Positions 23,802-32,520 of a stretch of 64,000 bases of DNA are shown piece by piece. A model generated the notes under the pieces. The model did no database searches and was not told where the DNA came from. It saw only the letters and a program-made list of their open reading frames with translations. The DNA comes from Micromonospora matsumotoense (GTDB lineage: Bacteria; Actinomycetota; Actinomycetes; Mycobacteriales; Micromonosporaceae), in contig NZ_FMCU01000002.1 of NCBI RefSeq assembly GCF_900091525.1, positions 620,001 through 684,000 on the forward strand, given 5' to 3'. The position numbers and the translations under genes are program-made. How positions within the stretch are numbered: the stretch's first letter is position 1; every line of letters begins with the position of its first letter.

Positions 23802-24250
23802 CCCCGGCCGGCCTCCTCCTCCGGGCGAGGACCGGCAATGAACACCACCCGGAACTTACCGATCTGCACCTCGTCACCATTGCTCAACGTGGCCGCCTCG
23901 ACCCGCTCCCGGTTCACGTAGGTGCCGTTCAGGCTCCCCACGTCCCGCACCGTGAACATCCCCGAGTCCCGATGGAACTCCGCATGCCGCCGCGACACCG
24001 TCACATCGTCCAGGAAGATGTCACTGTCCGGATGCCGGCCACTCGTCGTCACATCATGGTCCAACAGGAACCGGGCACCCGCATTCGGGCCCCGACGAAC
24101 CACCAGCAGCGCCATACCCGGCGGCAACGAGCCGGACATCCGACTCGGCACCACATCGGGATCCGGACCCTCCAGCACTTCGTCCAACGAACCGAGATTG
24201 AGCGTCGAAGTGACGTCGAGCGGGGGGAACTCGTCGCCTGGGCGCGTCAT
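23798..24250 (-). CDS. garA: FHA-domain metabolic switch GarA/OdhI
   Basis: 150 residues. The C-terminal FHA domain (about 45-140) has SGRHPDSDIFLDDVTVSRRHAEF, GMFTVRDVGSLNGTYVNRERV and GDEVQIGKFRVVF. GarA/OdhI inhibits 2-oxoglutarate dehydrogenase and glutamate dehydrogenase until a Ser/Thr kinase phosphorylates its N-terminal Thr pair. Here the N-terminus reads LDVTSTLNLGSLDEVLEG, so the usual ET-T-S motif appears as DVTST with Thr residues two apart, and the phosphosite spacing may differ. It is first in a translationally coupled pair with ftsR and follows gcvH by 221 bases. Confidence 0.87.
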   Translation of the reverse strand: MTRPGDEFPPLDVTSTLNLGSLDEVLEGPDPDVVPSRMSGSLPPGMALLVVRRGPNAGARFLLDHDVTTSGRHPDSDIFLDDVTVSRRHAEFHRDSGMFTVRDVGSLNGTYVNRERVEAATLSNGDEVQIGKFRVVFIAGPRPEEEAGRG

Positions 24251-24471
24251 GGGACCACCTCACGGATCAGTTCGGTCAGCATCAGGATAACGGCGGGTAT
24301 GGCCACCGGGCAGATCACACACCCGGCGGCTGGCTCCCCGTGCCCCGGAAGGCAATTACCCGACGCTCCACCATTTTGGGGTTCTCGGTCGACTGGGCGA
24401 GCCTAGCCAGCGCCGAAATGCAGGGCAACCGGACGCGCGGCAAACACCACCCACGCCCGGCACGACGCCAC

Positions 24472-24852
24472 TCAGCTCTCGGTGAGCTCACGGTACGCGG
24501 CGGCGGTCAACAACCCGTCCAGCGCCGCCGGATCGGCCGGCACGATCTCCACCAACCAACCCGCACCGTACGGGTCCGAGTTGATCACCTCAGGAGAGTC
24601 GCCCAACGCCTCGTTCCGCGCCGCCACCGTCCCGCTCACCGGCGCGTAGATCTCCGACACACTCTTGGTCGACTCGATCTCACCCAGCGAATCACCGGCC
24701 CCCACCACCACACCGGGGTCCGGCAACTGGACGAACACGATGTCACCCAACGCATCCTGCGCGAACTGGGTGATACCGACCCGGACAGTGCCGCCCTCGG
24801 CACCCACCACCCACTCGTGCTCGGCGGTGTAACGCAGATCCTCAGGAATCAC
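24472..24852 (-). CDS. gcvH: glycine cleavage system H protein
   Basis: 126 residues from GTG 24852 (VIPEDLRYTAEHEWV), with GAGGGA 10 bases before; the longer frame to 24888 starts upstream of that SD. It carries lipoate on the Lys in GEIESTKSVSEIYAP and shuttles the aminomethyl group between P, T and L proteins. INSDPYGAGWLVEIVP is the usual C-terminal signature. It is part of the conserved gcvH-garA-ftsR block, on the same strand as gcvP but separated from it by the NOS module. Confidence 0.92.
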   Translation of the reverse strand: MIPEDLRYTAEHEWVVGAEGGTVRVGITQFAQDALGDIVFVQLPDPGVVVGAGDSLGEIESTKSVSEIYAPVSGTVAARNEALGDSPEVINSDPYGAGWLVEIVPADPAALDGLLTAAAYRELTES

Positions 24853-24906
24853 CAGCGCGTCCCTCATCCATCGGTGCACCGGGACCACCCGGCGCGGCCG
24901 CGCCGG

Positions 24907-25860
24907 TCAGGAGACCGGACGGGCGTGTTCCAGCTTCAACGGCGCGTGCAGCGCCGAAACCTCGGCAACCTCACGATCCTCGACGCTCACGTTACCGCCG
25001 TCACCACGAACCGATGCGGCCACCCCGCCCGGAATGTTCAACGCGGTACGCATCGTCTCCGGATCACCGATCACCGTGATCGTGAACGGACCCGTCAACG
25101 TCCGCCCGTCCACCACCAACGCATCCCCCGGCCCGTCCAGGAAGTACGTCGAGGCGATGATCCGCGCCGACGCCCGATCCCCACCGGAGATCTGCATCGC
25201 CTCCGCGCCGGCACCCCGCAACTCCTGCACCGCGTCCAACACCCGGTCCGCCCGGATCGGCCTACCACCCGGCTCGAACCGCACCGCCAACCCCGGCCCC
25301 CGCGCCGGCAACGTACCCGCCAGGATGCCCAACTCGTCGGCCCGCTTCGTCGCCTCCTCCAACGCCGCCTGCCGACCCTGCTCACCCGAACGCAGCTGCC
25401 GCTGGCTGTCCTCCAGGCCCTCGATGTCCTGCTGCAACCGCTTCTCCCGGGAATCCAGATCAGAAAAGATCCGCACCAGATCCTCCTGCCGGGTCGCCGC
25501 CAACGTCGGATCCGTCGAGGTGGTCTTCAACTGCACCACCAACGTGAACCCCAGCAACGCCAGCAACGCCGCGATCATCACCCCCGCCGACGACACCTTC
25601 CGACCCGACGGCCCCGCCGACGGCGGTTCCCCGGACTCCGCCGGCCGCGCCCCCGCCGACGCCACCTCCGCCAGGTTCACCGTCTCCCCGCCGTCGTCAC
25701 CGGCCTCCACCGCACGACCCTCCGGCGGCTCCACCGGCACCAGCGGACTCAACTCGTCCGGATCCGGCGCGTCCGGCCGCGGATCCGGCTCCACCGCCGG
25801 ACGAACCGGCTCCGCCGGCTGCGGCCACCCGGTGCCCGTCTCCCGATGCTCGTCGCTCAC
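24907..25860 (-). CDS. DUF881-family single-span membrane protein (second copy)
   Basis: 317 residues. An acidic, Pro-rich cytoplasmic segment (1-95) is followed by one membrane helix (VMIAALLALLGFTLVVQLK, about 98-116), a coiled coil (DLDSREKRLQQDIEGLEDSQ) and the DUF881 domain with RFEPGGRPI, ELRGAGAEAMQISGGDRASA and ITVIGDPETMRTALNIPGGV. DUF881 proteins come in pairs around the small basic protein and are thought to act in cell envelope or division; the biochemical role is unknown. It lies between sbp and gcvH, equivalent to Rv1825. Confidence 0.83.
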   Translation of the reverse strand: MSDEHRETGTGWPQPAEPVRPAVEPDPRPDAPDPDELSPLVPVEPPEGRAVEAGDDGGETVNLAEVASAGARPAESGEPPSAGPSGRKVSSAGVMIAALLALLGFTLVVQLKTTSTDPTLAATRQEDLVRIFSDLDSREKRLQQDIEGLEDSQRQLRSGEQGRQAALEEATKRADELGILAGTLPARGPGLAVRFEPGGRPIRADRVLDAVQELRGAGAEAMQISGGDRASARIIASTYFLDGPGDALVVDGRTLTGPFTITVIGDPETMRTALNIPGGVAASVRGDGGNVSVEDREVAEVSALHAPLKLEHARPVS

Positions 25861-25869
25861 GTCACCAAC

Positions 25870-26202
25870 CTACGCCCGGAACAGGTGCCGACGGATCGCC
25901 GCCACATTCCCGAAGATCCGCACCCCCAGGACGACCACCACGCCCGTGGACAACTGACCACCCACCCCCAACTGGTCACCCAGATACACGATCAACCCGG
26001 CCACCAACACGTTCGAGATGAACGACACCACGAACTGCTTGTCGTCGAAGATCCGATCCAACTTCGCCCGCACCCCGCCGAACACGGCATCGAGCGCGGC
26101 CACCACAGCGATCGGCAGGTACGGCTGCAACGCCGCCGGCACCGTCGGATCAAGGTAGATCCCCAGCACCACACCGGCGAGCAACGCCAGCACCGCGATC
26201 AT
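25870..26202 (-). CDS. sbp: small basic family protein (DUF1290)
   Basis: 110 residues from ATG 26202 with GGAGGT 7 bases before; the long frame to 26595 is a chance extension. Three hydrophobic helices are visible: IAVLALLAGVVLGIYL, PYLPIAVVAALDAVFGGV, and FVVSFISNVLVAGLIVYLG, and the protein ends with a basic AAIRRHLFRA tail. It matches the short membrane protein always found between two DUF881 genes in actinobacteria and firmicutes. Its ATG overlaps the upstream DUF881 stop by 4 bases. Confidence 0.86.
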   Translation of the reverse strand: MIAVLALLAGVVLGIYLDPTVPAALQPYLPIAVVAALDAVFGGVRAKLDRIFDDKQFVVSFISNVLVAGLIVYLGDQLGVGGQLSTGVVVVLGVRIFGNVAAIRRHLFRA

Positions 26203-27149
26203 CGGACACCTCCGGAGGGGCTGGAAGACGAACCCGGACCGGACGACCCGGTACCGGACGGACGAACAGCACCCGAACCCGCCGGTGACGGGTTCGGACT
26301 GACCGACGGCTGCGCGTAGCGTAGCCGTGGCTCCGGAGCGGCCGGCAGCGTGAGGTCGTCCGCCCGGCGCACCTCGAACGACAACCCCGTGTCCCGGGCC
26401 ACCCGACGCATCAGATACGCCGACCGGCTGTCGTCGAACCGGTCCCGCAACGACCTCGGCCCGATCGCCGAAACCTCGTAAGGGCTGGTCACCGGACGGA
26501 AGTCCACCAGGATCGCCGCCCCCGCCGACCGGATCGTCGACGTCGCCGTCAACCGCTGACCGTTGATCGCGATCGCCTCCGCGCCCGCAGCCCACAGATC
26601 GTTGGCGACCTTCTGCAGATCCGAGTAGATCACCCGGGACGGACCGGCCCCCGAGTCACCGGTCACCGCCCCGTTGTCCTGCACGGGGGCGTCGGCCAAC
26701 CGCACCACCACGCCGTCACCCCGCACCCGGCCGAGCCCGGTCCCCGCCTCCAGGTTGCGCAACCGGGCCGCCTGCGAACCACTCAACGCCGCGTCCCGCT
26801 GCCGACCGACCTCCTCACGCAGCCGCCCGGCCCGCGCCGTCATCTCGTCGGTCTCCGCCTCCCGCTGCTTGATCTGCGCGATCAACGCGGCCCGCGCCTG
26901 GCTGCGACTCGGCTCGTCGGCCACCGTCTCCCGGTAGGCCACCGCGAACAGGAAACCCACCGCGACGACCACCACGATCGCCACCGCCCGCGCCGAGACA
27001 CCCCGCCAACCGGCAGCCGCCGGCGCCTCCCGACGACGGGCCGCCGCGTCGGCATAGCCCGGGTCCAACGGATTCTGGAACAGCTCGGTGAGGAAGTCCG
27101 GGGTGAACAACCGGGCCGGCGGCTTCGCGCCGTCCTGCGGCGCGCTCAT
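26199..27149 (-). CDS. DUF881-family single-span membrane protein (first copy)
   Basis: 316 residues from ATG 27149; the longer frame to 27581 runs through pgsA. It has a short cytoplasmic N-terminus, one membrane helix (AVAIVVVVAVGFLFAVAYRE, near 55-74), a coiled coil (LIAQIKQREAETDEMTARAG) and the DUF881 domain with VRGDGVVVRLADAP, DLWAAGAEAIAINGQRLTAT and YEVSAIGPRSLRDRF. The Ser/Pro/Gly-rich C-terminal tail is likely disordered. Start and stop codons overlap both neighbours by 4 bases, making a tightly coupled pgsA-DUF881-sbp set. Confidence 0.84.
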   Translation of the reverse strand: MSAPQDGAKPPARLFTPDFLTELFQNPLDPGYADAAARRREAPAAAGWRGVSARAVAIVVVVAVGFLFAVAYRETVADEPSRSQARAALIAQIKQREAETDEMTARAGRLREEVGRQRDAALSGSQAARLRNLEAGTGLGRVRGDGVVVRLADAPVQDNGAVTGDSGAGPSRVIYSDLQKVANDLWAAGAEAIAINGQRLTATSTIRSAGAAILVDFRPVTSPYEVSAIGPRSLRDRFDDSRSAYLMRRVARDTGLSFEVRRADDLTLPAAPEPRLRYAQPSVSPNPSPAGSGAVRPSGTGSSGPGSSSSPSGGVR

Positions 27150-27790
27150 GCGCGGGCTCCCCCGGGACCCGGCCGTGCCGCGCGGACCAGCCGGGCCGCC
27201 TGCATCACGTACATCGCCCCGGCCACCCAGTACAGCACCAGACCCCACCAGGCAGCCCCCCAGCCGATCGCCCCGATGGTCGTGGCCGTCACCGACGTGG
27301 TCACCGACGCGACGAGCAGCAGCGGGAAGGCGGCCAGCAGCATGAAGGTGGCGGTCTTGCCGACGTAGTGCACCGGCGGCGGGCCGTAGCCGTACCGGCG
27401 CAGCACCGCCAACGAGCCGAGCAGCAGCAGCTCCCGGGCCAGCAGCGCCGCCGTGAACTGCCACGGCACCACCTCGCGGGCGGTGAAGGCGAGCAGTGTG
27501 GCGAGGATGTAGAGCCGGTCGGCGAGCGGATCGAGCAGCTCCCCCAGCCTGCTGACCTGCCCGAGCCGGCGCGCGATCCACCCGTCCACCCAGTCGGAGG
27601 TGCCGCCGAGGGCGAGCACCACGATCGCCGCGACGTCCGCCTCCACGACCAGGAACAGCCAGAGGAACAGGGGTACGCCGAGCAACCGGACGAAGCTGAT
27701 CAGGTTCGGCAGCGTCAGGACCCGGTCTGCCGCGGTGGTGCCGCCGCCGGGTTCATCCGGATGCTCTGTCCGAGCCGGCCGACGTGACAC
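27146..27790 (-). CDS. CDP-alcohol phosphatidyltransferase (PgsA2-like)
   Basis: 214 residues from GTG 27790 with GGGAGG 5 bases before. An integral membrane enzyme that transfers a phosphatidyl group from CDP-diacylglycerol to an alcohol. The full catalytic motif D-x2-DG-x2-AR-x8-G-x3-D-x3-D is present in SDWVDGWIARRLGQ followed by LGELLDPLADR. Five to six membrane helices are visible. It occupies the position of mycobacterial pgsA2 (Rv1822) at the head of the DUF881/gcvH block, so phosphatidylglycerophosphate synthase is the natural guess, but cardiolipin or inositol specificity cannot be excluded. Confidence 0.87.
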   Translation of the reverse strand: MSRRPARTEHPDEPGGGTTAADRVLTLPNLISFVRLLGVPLFLWLFLVVEADVAAIVVLALGGTSDWVDGWIARRLGQVSRLGELLDPLADRLYILATLLAFTAREVVPWQFTAALLARELLLLGSLAVLRRYGYGPPPVHYVGKTATFMLLAAFPLLLVASVTTSVTATTIGAIGWGAAWWGLVLYWVAGAMYVMQAARLVRAARPGPGGARA

Positions 27791-28031
27791 CGAACCTCCC
27801 TCCGCAGCACGGATCCGGGCACCCGCATGGGCACCACGGTCGCTCGTGCGCTACCGGGCCGGCAGGTGCCGGCGTCTCGGTGATCCCGGCCGGGACCTCC
27901 CCCTGATGTGGCCCGGGCCGGTCGAGCCCCGGGCCGGCAGCCACTATATCGGGCTTGCTGCGGGTGGCCGGTGGGACGCGTTCGGCGTCGGTGTCGCGGT
28001 GCGTTGTGTGCTGCGTCACCGACGCTAAGGC

Positions 28032-28041
28032 ATCCTAGGAT
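28032..28041. promoter_or_regulatory. AT-richer palindrome between MarR and the pgsA operon
   Basis: ATCCTAGGAT (28032-28041) is an exact 10-base palindrome followed at once by ACTAG. It lies 24 bases past the MarR stop and about 240 bases upstream of the pgsA-like start. Symmetric TAGGATAC-type elements are common MarR operators, so it may be bound by the adjacent regulator. Confidence 0.4.
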
Positions 28042-28064
28042 ACTAGTGGCGCAGGGATGCCGGC

Positions 28065-28535
28065 TCAGGCGGTGCGGACGGCGGCATCGGTCTGCGGCGT
28101 CGGCGTGCCCGGCGCCGCCGCCTGGCCGAAGGCCAGCAACGCCGACAGCAGCTCGTGCTGGGTTCGGGGCGGCATCCGGTCCAGCACCGCCTGCACCGCC
28201 CGGTGCCGGCGTTCCCGCACCTCGGCCAGCAGGGTCACCGCCGCGGCCGTGAGGACCAGTCGCACCTCCCGCCGGTCCCGGGGGTCCGGGGTCCGGCGCA
28301 GCAGACCGGTGGCCTCCAACCGGTCGCAGAGGCGGCTGGCCGACGACGGCACCACGTCCAGCAGCTCGGCCAACCGGTTGACGTTCGTCTCCGGCCGCTC
28401 CCTGATCAGGGACAGCACCCGCAGCTGGGTCGGCGGGACCGTCACCTGATGACGGGAGGTGGCCGAGTCGAGCACACCGACGAGCGCCTCGGCGGCGGCG
28501 TCGATCGCCGCGGCAAGATCCGGAGGTCGATCCAC
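28065..28535 (-). CDS. MarR-family transcriptional regulator
   Basis: 156 residues from GTG 28535 with AGGGGA about 8 bases before; an upstream frame to 28625 overlaps the phosphatase gene. The winged helix is at about 40-105: TQLRVLSLIRERPETNVNRL, ELLDVVPSSASRLCDRLEAT and the wing RTPDPRDRREVRLVLTAAA. The flanking helices for dimerisation are present. It lies 47 bases downstream of the SpoIIE-type phosphatase gene on the same strand, so they may be one unit. Effector and targets are unknown. Confidence 0.84.
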   Translation of the reverse strand: MDRPPDLAAAIDAAAEALVGVLDSATSRHQVTVPPTQLRVLSLIRERPETNVNRLAELLDVVPSSASRLCDRLEATGLLRRTPDPRDRREVRLVLTAAAVTLLAEVRERRHRAVQAVLDRMPPRTQHELLSALLAFGQAAAPGTPTPQTDAAVRTA

Positions 28536-28582
28536 CCGCTGTCCCCTGCGATTGTCCGCTGTCGTGTGTCGCTGACGGCCGA

Positions 28583-29758
28583 TCACCGTTCGCACCGCCC
28601 GCCCGGCCCGCACCAGTCCAGGCACACGACGACGGCGTCGTCACGTAGATCAGTGTCGGCATGATATGCGAACAGCTCGCGCATCACCGTACCAACCGCC
28701 TCCGTCGCCGGTTGCAGCCGAGTCGACCGCATCGACCTGGCCATGGCCCGCTCACCGTAGGCCTCCTGGCCACCGGGTTGCGCGTCGTACACGCCGTCGC
28801 TGACCACGAAGAGCCGATCGCCGGGCAGCACGTCGAACTCCTGCACCGTGTACCGGGTCTCGGCGAACATGCCCAGCGGCAGTTGCTGCTCCAGGGCGAT
28901 CCGCTCGACGGTGGTCCCCCGCAGCCGCAGCACACGCGGCGAACCGGCGTCCACCGCCCGGGCACGACCGGTGGCGGTGTCCACCGACAGCAGCAACGTC
29001 GCCACGTGCCGCTGCCCCCGATGCTGATAGAACAGGGTGTCCGAGGCGAGCTCGGCCTGCTCCACCAGACCACCGCCCGATCGTCGCGCGTTGCGGATGG
29101 CGTTGACCGTCAGCGCGGTGAGCATCGCGGCGGACAACCCGGTGCCGGCCCCGTTGAGGGTGGTGAGGGTGAGCCGCCCGGGATCGACCGACCAGTCGAA
29201 GTGGTCGCCACCCACCGAGTACGCCGGTTCCAGCTGGCCGGCCAACTGGAACGCCTCGTGGGTGACGCTGCGCCCCGGCAGCAGGTCCCACTGCATCTCG
29301 GCGGCCATGCTCAACCGTTCCCGACGCCGCGTCCGCCGGTACCGGTCGGTCTCCCGGTCCGCGGCCCGCAACGTGGTGGCCAGGTCGACGGCCAGTCCGG
29401 CGACCAGGTCCACGGTCGGGCGGTCCGGGCTCGCGGTCAGCTCGACCAGGAACACGCCCAGCCGTTCCCCCCAGGCGGTCAACGGCACCCACACCCGGCA
29501 GCGCCCACCGTCGTGCGGATCGAGCACCGGCTGCTGGCTGCTGAAACAGCGTTGCGCGGCACCCTGGCCGCTGAGCGAACCGGCGGACAACTCCGGGTCG
29601 AGCACCGACCACAGCCCACTGATCCGGTAGTCGGCCAGGAACACGTCCACCCGCACCGCGGCGAAGGCGGACCGGAGGGCCCGGTCGGCGGCCTCCACCA
29701 CCTGGTCGGGTGGCGCCTCACGTAGCGCACGCGACATCGCTGCGAGCGCATCCGGCAT
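28583..29758 (-). CDS. SpoIIE-type PP2C phosphatase with GAF-like domain, one metal Asp changed
   Basis: 391 residues from ATG 29758 with GGAGGGG before it. The N-terminal domain (1-130) is GAF-like; the C-terminal domain (150-385) is SpoIIE/PP2C, which dephosphorylates Ser/Thr in anti-sigma-antagonist switches. Metal residues: Asp185 (VGGDHFDW), Asp321 (VVSDGVYD) and Asp372/373 (LRDDAVVV) are kept, but the D-x-x-G-x-G motif reads LNGAGTGLSAA, so its Asp is Asn202. That position normally binds metal, so activity may be low or the protein may act as a sensor. Confidence 0.82.
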   Translation of the reverse strand: MPDALAAMSRALREAPPDQVVEAADRALRSAFAAVRVDVFLADYRISGLWSVLDPELSAGSLSGQGAAQRCFSSQQPVLDPHDGGRCRVWVPLTAWGERLGVFLVELTASPDRPTVDLVAGLAVDLATTLRAADRETDRYRRTRRRERLSMAAEMQWDLLPGRSVTHEAFQLAGQLEPAYSVGGDHFDWSVDPGRLTLTTLNGAGTGLSAAMLTALTVNAIRNARRSGGGLVEQAELASDTLFYQHRGQRHVATLLLSVDTATGRARAVDAGSPRVLRLRGTTVERIALEQQLPLGMFAETRYTVQEFDVLPGDRLFVVSDGVYDAQPGGQEAYGERAMARSMRSTRLQPATEAVGTVMRELFAYHADTDLRDDAVVVCLDWCGPGGRCER

Positions 29759-29996
29759 GATCGTCCCCTCCGAGATTCTTGCTACAGGGCAAGCATCATA
29801 CGGAGCGAGCGACCCCGTCCCGCCCGGGGTCACCCGGTCCCCCGAGCACGCCCCGCCGTCGTACCGGTGCCCACCGGAGCCGCCCACACCCCCGCGCGGC
29901 CGGGCACCGGCGGGACGGCCCCACCGGCCACGGTCGCGGTATCGGCCCGCCGCACCCCGGCCGGCCGCGATACTGGCGCAGGCAGGAGGTGCACGG

Positions 29997-30878
29997 GTGA
30001 ACTCGGCGAACGGCGCGGCGGTCGTGGTGGGCGTGGACGGCTCGGAGCCGGCGCTCCGCGCCGTCCGGCTGGCCGCGACGGAGGCGGTCCGGCGGCACCG
30101 ACCGCTGCGGGTGGTGCACGGCTTCATCTGGCCGTTGCTGCGGATGCCGATCGATCCGGTCGCCGGCAACCCGCCCGGGGGCGGGCTACGTCAGCAGGCG
30201 CAGAACCTGGTCGAGGCCGCCGTGGCCGAGGCCCGCACGGTCCACCCCGACGTCCGGGTGACCGGCGAGATCATCGACGGCGAGGCCTCGGCGGTGCTGC
30301 TGGGCGAGTCGCCCGGCGCGGCGATCATCGTGCTGGGTGACCGGGGCCTCGGCGGGTTCACCGCGCTGCTGGTCGGTTCGGTGGCGATCCAGGTCGCCAC
30401 GCACGCCGACTGTCCGGTCCTGGTCGCCCGGGGCGAGGAACACGCCGACGCGCCGGTGGTGGTCGGCGTGGACGGATCGGCGACCTCCCGCGCGGCCGTG
30501 GACTTCGCCGCCGCACAGGCGTCCGCACGGGGTGTCCGACTGCGGGCCGTGCACGCCTACACCCACCCCGCCTCCGCCCGCCCCGGAGACATCCAACCCC
30601 TGGTGTACGACGAGACCCGGCTGCGTGACGAGGAGGACGACGTGCTCGCCGGGGCCCTCGCGGGGCTCGCCGAGCGACACCCCGACGTGCCGGTCGACCG
30701 GGAGCCCGTGCACGCCCGGCCGGTCGCCGCCCTCACCGAGGCGTCCCGCCGGGCGCAACTGGTGGTGGTCGGCGGTCGGGGCCACGGTGCGCTGGGCGGC
30801 CTGCTGCTCGGTTCGGTCAGCCACCGGGTGCTGCACCACAGCGCCTGCCCGGTGGCAGTGGTCCACACCCCGGCCTGA
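29997..30878 (+). CDS. tandem universal stress protein
   Basis: 293 residues from GTG 29997 with GGAGGTG before it; the longer frame from 29757 begins in the divergent gene. Two UspA domains are fused: residues 5-143 (VVVGVDGSEPALRAVRLA ... LGDRGLGGFTALLVGSVAIQV ... CPVLV) and 150-293 (VVVGVDGSATSRAAVDFA ... VGGRGHGALGGLLLGSVSHRV ... CPVAVV). Each half has the ATP-binding G-x2-G-x9-G-S/T pattern. Tandem Usps act in hypoxia and stress adaptation. It is divergent from the phosphatase gene. Confidence 0.9.
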   Translation: MNSANGAAVVVGVDGSEPALRAVRLAATEAVRRHRPLRVVHGFIWPLLRMPIDPVAGNPPGGGLRQQAQNLVEAAVAEARTVHPDVRVTGEIIDGEASAVLLGESPGAAIIVLGDRGLGGFTALLVGSVAIQVATHADCPVLVARGEEHADAPVVVGVDGSATSRAAVDFAAAQASARGVRLRAVHAYTHPASARPGDIQPLVYDETRLRDEEDDVLAGALAGLAERHPDVPVDREPVHARPVAALTEASRRAQLVVVGGRGHGALGGLLLGSVSHRVLHHSACPVAVVHTPA

Positions 30879-31048
30879 AGGCTGCCGGCCCCGCACCGGA
30901 CGGGACGGAGCAGCCCGGGCGGGACGGGCCGGGCGGGTCGTCGGCGCGGGGTCGTCGGTGCTGCGGTGGACGGGGTGCGGTTGGCCGGGCCGGGGACGGG
31001 TAGTCGGCGCGGGTACCGCAGGTGCGACGGACGGACCGAGGAGGCGGC

Positions 31049-31258
31049 ATGCCAGGACCACGGCCGGGAAGCAACGCGTACGACAAGGAGCGGGCACGGC
31101 TGCGTGATCTGATCGAACAGTCGGGGCGCGCGTCCGACCAGGAAGCCAACCAGGCGGCCAACCGGATCCTGCAGGACGACCGGGGCCAACGGGGCGTGGT
31201 CCGGGGTGAACGGACCTACGGTCCCAAGGGGGAACGCGAGCCCGGCGACCCGAAGTGA
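31049..31258 (+). CDS. small hydrophilic protein of unknown function
   Basis: 69 residues from ATG 31049 with GGAGG 7 bases upstream. The sequence is charged and probably partly helical (YDKERARLRDLIEQSGRASD, then QEANQAANRILQDD) with a disordered GERTYGPKGEREPG tail. The good SD and ordinary amino-acid mix support a real gene. Nothing identifies a function. Confidence 0.6.
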   Translation: MPGPRPGSNAYDKERARLRDLIEQSGRASDQEANQAANRILQDDRGQRGVVRGERTYGPKGEREPGDPK

Positions 31259-31415
31259 GACGCCGCCACCCCGCTGTCACCCGCCCCGGCTCCGTCGGCG
31301 GGTGACAGCGGGTCGCCCGCCGACCCGGTCCGAACGAGGTATCGGCCGACGCCGCCACCGACGCCAGGACGACGGTCCGGGCGGGGACGGTGACCGCCCC
31401 CGCCCGGGCGGCCGG

Positions 31416-31616
31416 TCAGCCCTGGTTGCTGTCGTCGTCGGCGGTCTGCGCGCCCGGACCGTACGGGGACGCCTGGCCACGGGGCGTCGGCCGACCCCGG
31501 TCACCGGGCGAGGTGCCCCGGTGGGCGGGATGTGCGGTCGCGCCGGGCCCCTTGCTGTCCTGCACGGTCGGGTTCTTCCCGTTGCGGCGCATCTCGGGCT
31601 GCTGCACGTTCGTCAC
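31416..31616 (-). CDS. small low-complexity protein of unknown function
   Basis: 66 residues from GTG 31616 with GGAG 7 bases before. The product is disordered: MTNVQQPEMRRNGKNPTVQD, a GPGATAHPAHRGTSPGD region and an acidic DDDSNQG end. Two small convergent genes (this one and the 69-residue gene) sit between the stress protein and the HhH gene. The SD is the main support. Confidence 0.5.
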   Translation of the reverse strand: MTNVQQPEMRRNGKNPTVQDSKGPGATAHPAHRGTSPGDRGRPTPRGQASPYGPGAQTADDDSNQG

Positions 31617-31753
31617 GGGTGTCTCCTTCCGGGTGGACGGGCACGGTGCTCCGCGCCCGTCAGCGGTTACCCGCCAACGGGGGGCGCATGCGAGCCCCGC
31701 AGGTGGACCCCGCGGACAGGGCTGAGCCGCGGCAGGACGGGTAGTAGCGGGTG

Positions 31754-32410
31754 ATGGGGGACGACCGACGGGTGGCCCGGGCGCTACTGGACCGGCAGGG
31801 CCGCACCTATGCCGAGGAGGCCGGCATCACGCTGGCCGACCGGCCCGGCCCGCTCTATCAACTGCTGGTGCTCACCACGTTGCTGAGCACCCGGATCCGG
31901 GCCCAGGTCGCGGTGGCCGCCGCCCGGGAGCTGTTCGCCGCCGGCTGGCGTACCCCGCAGGCGATGGAGGCGGCGCGCTGGCAGGACCGGGTGGACGCGC
32001 TGGGTCGCGGCCACTACCGCCGCTACGACGAGCGGACCGCCACCATGCTCGGCACCGGCGCCCGGCTGTGCCTGGACCGCTGGCACGGTGACCTGCGACG
32101 GATGCACCGGGAGACCGGGGGCGATCCGGCGGCGCTACGTCGCCGGCTGACCGAGTTCCCCGGCATCGGCCCCACCGGGGCGGACATCTTCCTGCGGGAG
32201 GCGCAGACCGTGTGGTCGGACGTGCGCCCGTACGCCGACGGGCGCACCCTGGCCGGCGCGAAACGGCTCGGCCTACCGGCCGACCCGCACGGGCTGGCCG
32301 GGTTGGTCGCCGAGCCGGACTTCGGTCGGCTGGCGTCGGCGCTGGTCCGGGTGGCCCTCGGGGAGGAGTCGGCCGGCGAGGTGACCCGCACCGCCGCCGC
32401 GACCCGCTGA
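31754..32410 (+). CDS. helix-hairpin-helix base-excision DNA repair (HhH-GPD) protein
   Basis: 218 residues from ATG 31754 (GTG 31751 would add one Met). It resembles endonuclease III: YQLLVLTTLLSTRIRAQVAV, the hairpin LTEFPGIGPTGADIFLREAQ, then VWSDVRPYADGRTLAGAKRLG. The four-Cys [4Fe-4S] cluster of Nth is absent, and the catalytic Lys normally found after the hairpin is not visible, although an Asp occurs in the right area. It may be a monofunctional glycosylase or a DNA-binding relative that lost activity. Confidence 0.72.
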   Translation: MGDDRRVARALLDRQGRTYAEEAGITLADRPGPLYQLLVLTTLLSTRIRAQVAVAAARELFAAGWRTPQAMEAARWQDRVDALGRGHYRRYDERTATMLGTGARLCLDRWHGDLRRMHRETGGDPAALRRRLTEFPGIGPTGADIFLREAQTVWSDVRPYADGRTLAGAKRLGLPADPHGLAGLVAEPDFGRLASALVRVALGEESAGEVTRTAAATR

Positions 32411-32520
32411 GGTGTCGACGGCGGCGCGCACCGGCGGGTCACGTCGGTGCGTGGCGTGCGCGGGGCGGCCTTCATGCCGTCGACGAGCCGCGCTGATCGG
32501 CAGGTCAGCGGCGTGGCAGG

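Noticed and set aside
27715..28662. Long minus-strand frame overlapping the MarR gene
   Set aside because: Arg/Gly/Pro/Ala-rich product without motifs, no start context; a shadow of the MarR and pgsA-like genes.
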